Source: Spirochaetaceae bacterium
GTDB lineage: Bacteria; Spirochaetota; Spirochaetia; DSM-27196; SKKC01
Direction of reading: 5' to 3'
Assembly (NCBI GenBank): GCA_003552745.1
Contig: PUOG01000210.1
Coordinates: forward strand, 1 to 8,075
Length of the DNA stretch: 8,075 nucleotides
A program made the translations under genes and the position numbers. Shown here in pieces: positions 6,322-8,075 of this stretch (position 1 is the stretch's first letter; every line of letters starts with the position of its first letter). Under the pieces are notes generated by a model. It saw nothing but the letters and a program-made list of their open reading frames with translations. It was not told where the DNA came from and ran no database searches.

Positions 6322-6789
6322 ATGGGTCTTTTTTCGAGCATTAACATCGCGGCAACCGGCCTCACCGCCCAGCGTACCCGCCAGGATGTGATTGCCGACA
6401 ACATCGCGAATGCGAATACGACGCGAACGACCGAGGGAGGGCCGTTTCGTCGCAGCCGTACGGTCTTCCGGCCGCGCGGTGAAGAACAACAGCCGGTATG
6501 GCGAAGTGCATTTCTGCCGAAGACACTCGAAACACCGCCGGGAAACGGTGTGCGTATTGTGGACATCGAGAAGGATATGGATGCCGAGCCGAGGCTCGTC
6601 TACGATCCGACGCATCCGGACGCTATCCAGGACGGACCGCGTGCCGGATACGTCGAGATGCCGAATGTGAACATCGTTGACGAGATGGTCGACCTCATCT
6701 CGGCTGCCCGAAGCTACGAAGCGAACACAAGGGTCGTCGAAGGTGCGCGAACCATGTTCCAGACCGCGATGGAGATCGGTAGAGCGTAG
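6322..6789 (+). CDS. flgC: Flagellar basal-body rod protein FlgC
   Basis: A 155-residue proximal rod subunit. The N-terminus MGLFSSINIAATGLTAQRTRQ and the motif DNIANANTTRT (26-36) are the FlgC form of the rod-protein signature. The segment GVRIVDIEKD (76-85) and the block LVYDPTHPDA (92-101) through GYVEMPNVNIVDEMVDLI (109-126) are also typical. The C-terminal helix, SAARSYEANTRVV and onwards (127-155), is the conserved rod/hook C-terminal domain. The length is close to the usual 135-155. The Shine-Dalgarno AGGAG (6307-6311) overlaps the flgB stop, with a 10-base spacer, so FlgB and FlgC are probably co-translated. It shares the export and assembly route of FlgB, to which it would bind in the rod. 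Nothing looks broken or unusual. Confidence 0.97.
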   Translation: MGLFSSINIAATGLTAQRTRQDVIADNIANANTTRTTEGGPFRRSRTVFRPRGEEQQPVWRSAFLPKTLETPPGNGVRIVDIEKDMDAEPRLVYDPTHPDAIQDGPRAGYVEMPNVNIVDEMVDLISAARSYEANTRVVEGARTMFQTAMEIGRA

Positions 6790-6814
6790 GAGCTCGCTGG
6801 GAGGGGAGTGAGTT

Positions 6815-7156
6815 ATGATCAATCTGAATACGGGATTGGGACCTGCGGATGTCAGCGGTGACCTTATCGCGCTTGCGCGAACGAATCCGAAGCACCTGGG
6901 AGCTCCGGGGGATCCGCCGGTCGACGACGCGCCTCGCACCGACTTTGGTTCGATGCTCGTCGACTCTCTGAACGAGGTGAGCAGTCTCGAACGGACGCAC
7001 GAAAACCTGAGCGTTCAGGCCATCGTCGATCCGGATAGCGTGAATCCGCACGATGTGACGATCGCTGCGAGTCAGGCAAGCCTTGCGCTGAACCTGACCA
7101 GGAATGTGGTCGATCGAGTGGTGCAGGCCTACCAGGAGATAACGAACTTGCGGTAG
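6815..7156 (+). CDS. fliE: Flagellar hook-basal body protein FliE
   Basis: A 113-residue protein that connects the FliF MS ring to the FlgB rod. The first 40 residues are variable, Gly/Pro-rich and probably disordered. The conserved domain begins at FGSMLVDSLNEV (44-55) and ends with SVNPHDVTIAASQASLALNLTRNVVDRVVQAYQEI (75-109), which is the FliE family pattern ending in AYQEI. The family usually has QKA where this protein has QAS, and RNK where it has RNV, which are small departures. A strong Shine-Dalgarno region (GGGAGGGGAG, 6799-6808) precedes the ATG. The gene follows flgC after 25 bases. The following gap before fliF is unusually long for this operon and is rich in inverted repeats (see the leader entry). 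Confidence 0.95.
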   Translation: MINLNTGLGPADVSGDLIALARTNPKHLGAPGDPPVDDAPRTDFGSMLVDSLNEVSSLERTHENLSVQAIVDPDSVNPHDVTIAASQASLALNLTRNVVDRVVQAYQEITNLR

Positions 7157-7192
7157 GTTCGAAAACAGTAGATGCGTCGCTGACGCAGCCGG

Positions 7193-7201
7193 TGCGATAA
7201 T
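7193..7201 (+). promoter_or_regulatory. Possible extended -10 promoter element upstream of fliF
   Basis: TGCGATAAT fits an extended -10 (TGn followed by GATAAT, 5 of 6 to TATAAT). No good -35 is present at 15-19 bases upstream. It coincides with the inner stem of hairpin 2, so RNA structure and promoter are competing explanations for the same bases. Confidence 0.25.
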
Positions 7202-7215
7202 CGCTGGAAGCCGGC

Positions 7216-7231
7216 ACGCTCGGACGAGCGT
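7216..7231 (+). repeat. Perfect 7-bp inverted repeat with a GGA-containing apex
   Basis: ACGCTCG (7216-7222) and CGAGCGT (7225-7231) are exact reverse complements separated by two bases. As RNA it would fold to a 6-bp stem with a GGAC tetraloop, placing GGA (7222-7224) at the apex. Only three Ts follow, so it is not a convincing terminator. GGA in a hairpin loop is the typical presentation of a CsrA binding site. Confidence 0.6.
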
Positions 7232-7235
7232 TTCG

Positions 7236-7276
7236 CGGAAATCGATGGGGCAACCGTTCGGCCCACACGATTTCCG
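7236..7276 (+). repeat. Perfect 9-bp inverted repeat just before the fliF ribosome binding site
   Basis: CGGAAATCG (7236-7244) and CGATTTCCG (7268-7276) are exact reverse complements, 23 bases apart. The interval contains a second small stem, GGGC (7248-7251) with GCCC (7261-7264). The outer arm ends two bases before GGGAGGGG, leaving that site unpaired in this fold. An arm of this length fits either a stable RNA stem or a dimeric protein operator. Confidence 0.6.
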
Positions 7277-7288
7277 ATGGGAGGGGAC

Positions 7289-8075
7289 ATGAACGAGTGG
7301 TTCAGTAAGATTCGCCAACAGCTGGGTGAGCTGTGGACCCGCTGGAATACCACGCAGAAGGCGGTCTTCGTCGGTGTTGGTGTTGCCGCGGTAGCCGGCG
7401 TCATAGCAATTATCGGGTTCAGCGCGGCTCCCGCACAGGTCGAGCTACTCGGCCGACCGGTAGTCGATGAAGAGTATCTCGACGACATTACCTATAGACT
7501 CGACCGCGAGAACGTCAGATACACGGTGACCGGCGACAACCGCATAATGGTCGATGACGAGCAAACCGCCCGACGGATGCGAAGCCTTCTTACCCGGGAG
7601 AGCTTGATTCCGCCGCAAACCGACCCGTGGGACATTTTCGACGTTGAACGCTGGACGCAGACCGATTTCGAGCGAAACGTGAATCTGCAGCGTGCAGTTA
7701 CCCGATCGGTAGAGCAGCATATCGTTGCGCTCGACGAGGTCGATGCCGCGAGCGTTAACCTCGTAATGCCGGACGATGCGCTGTTTGCCGAAGACCAGCG
7801 TGATGTAACCGCGAGTATCATCATTCAGCCGCGTCCGGGCAGTGACATCCGCGACGATCGCCGGAAGATCGAAGGCATCGAGCAACTGGTGATGTTCGCC
7901 GTCGAAGGTCTCGAGCGAGAGAACATCACCATAAACGATCCCTCCGGTGTGGTTCTCAACGATTTCGACCGGCTCACCGATTTCGACGAGGTCGAGGTTC
8001 GACGGCGAGAGCTCGCCGTGAAGCGTGAGCTCGAAGAGCGCTATATCGGCTCGATCCGAAACGCCCTGCAGGGAA
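7289..8075 (+). CDS. fliF: Flagellar MS-ring protein FliF (3' partial)
   Basis: The reading frame from ATG 7289 stays open to the window edge (262 complete codons). FliF forms the membrane-embedded MS ring on which the rod, export gate and C-ring assemble. The visible part has a short cytoplasmic N-terminus (1-23) and the first transmembrane helix (about 24-46). Periplasmic ring-building domains follow: DEEYLDDITYRLDRENVRYTV (60-80), DPWDIFDVERW (112-122), then FERNVNLQRAVTRSVEQHI (127-145), ASVNLVMP (154-161), TASIIIQPRPG (174-184) and ENITINDPSGVVL (211-223). These are the YscJ/FliF-type pattern; the second membrane helix and the FliG-binding tail lie beyond the window. GGGAGGGG (7279-7286) is the Shine-Dalgarno. 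An in-frame ATG at 7277 is less likely because it overlaps that site. The wording is close to spirochaete FliF as I remember it. Confidence 0.96.
   Translation, partial: MNEWFSKIRQQLGELWTRWNTTQKAVFVGVGVAAVAGVIAIIGFSAAPAQVELLGRPVVDEEYLDDITYRLDRENVRYTVTGDNRIMVDDEQTARRMRSLLTRESLIPPQTDPWDIFDVERWTQTDFERNVNLQRAVTRSVEQHIVALDEVDAASVNLVMPDDALFAEDQRDVTASIIIQPRPGSDIRDDRRKIEGIEQLVMFAVEGLERENITINDPSGVVLNDFDRLTDFDEVEVRRRELAVKRELEERYIGSIRNALQG

Larger units (their letters stand above)
7173..7276 (+). other. Structured fliE-fliF intergenic leader: four consecutive inverted repeats
   Basis: Nearly all of this stretch can fold into four adjacent hairpins. (1) TGCGTC-gct-GACGCA at 7173-7187. (2) GCCGG (7188-7192) with CCGGC (7211-7215), enclosing GCGA-taa-TCGC (7194-7204). 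(3) ACGCTCG-ga-CGAGCGT at 7216-7231. (4) CGGAAATCG (7236-7244) with CGATTTCCG (7268-7276), enclosing GGGC/GCCC. Hairpins 1, 2 and 3 abut without a spare base, and the last ends two bases before the fliF Shine-Dalgarno. No long T-run follows any stem, so intrinsic termination is unlikely. The arms are directly visible; function as an mRNA leader (processing, stability or translation control) is inference. I do not recognise a known riboswitch class here. Confidence 0.6.

Noticed and set aside
5829..6566. Reverse-strand open frame of 245 codons across flgB and flgC
   Set aside because: It is antisense to two well-supported flagellar genes, has no Shine-Dalgarno that I could see, and shows no family motif.
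7174..7200. Sigma-28 promoter before fliF, from TGCGATAA
   Set aside because: The -10-like part matches 6 of 8 bases, but at 15-base spacing the -35 position reads GCGT, with no resemblance to TAAA.
7216..7233. Intrinsic terminator after fliE
   Set aside because: The stem is strong, but only three Ts follow before G+C-rich sequence, and fliF lies just downstream in the same operon.
7173..7276. c-di-GMP or other known riboswitch in the fliF leader
   Set aside because: None of the conserved core sequences of the c-di-GMP classes I know is visible; only paired arms are.

Overview
The window reads as one dense, co-directional (+ strand) block of conserved bacterial genes from a moderately G+C-rich flagellated bacterium. 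A spirochaete related to free-living Spirochaeta/Treponema-type lineages is the best guess. The main support is the N-terminal half of FliF, whose wording (for example DPWDIFDVERW, FERNVNLQR, GVVLNDF) resembles spirochaete FliF as I remember it, and the gene order. No database search was possible.

Layout. Positions 3-197 are the C-terminal tail of an upstream protein, probably FtsZ, because it ends in an acidic linker followed by a VPAVLR-type tail peptide. Its stop overlaps the start of xerD (197-1138). After a 108-base gap holding a candidate promoter and a hairpin comes a TPR lipoprotein (1247-1990). It overlaps dprA (1987-2991), which overlaps xerC (2984-3922). Next are hslV (3924-4457) and hslU (4461-5849), the two halves of the HslVU ATP-dependent protease. 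The last part is the start of a flagellar basal-body operon: flgB (5889-6308), flgC (6322-6789), fliE (6815-7156) and the 5' part of fliF (7289 to the window edge).

The genes fall into three functional groups: cell division and chromosome-dimer resolution (FtsZ tail, XerD, XerC), DNA uptake/recombination and proteostasis (DprA, HslVU), and the MS-ring/rod of the flagellum (FliF, FliE, FlgB, FlgC). The order dprA-xerC-hslV-hslU-flgB-flgC-fliE-fliF matches the Bacillus subtilis smf-topA-trmFO-codV-clpQ-clpY-codY-flgB-flgC-fliE-fliF region with topA, trmFO and codY missing.

I see no mobile element, CRISPR array, tRNA, rRNA or clear intrinsic terminator, and no gene-free stretch over 300 bases. 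The least explained parts are regulatory. A sigma-28-like promoter match (TAAG-N15-GCCGATCA) overlaps the end of hslU just before flgB. A 132-base fliE-fliF gap is packed with four consecutive inverted repeats ending just before the fliF ribosome binding site. A hairpin sits in the leader of the lipoprotein gene. I found no obviously new multi-gene system: the protein content is conserved, and any novelty lies in the leaders and in the uncharacterised lipoprotein.
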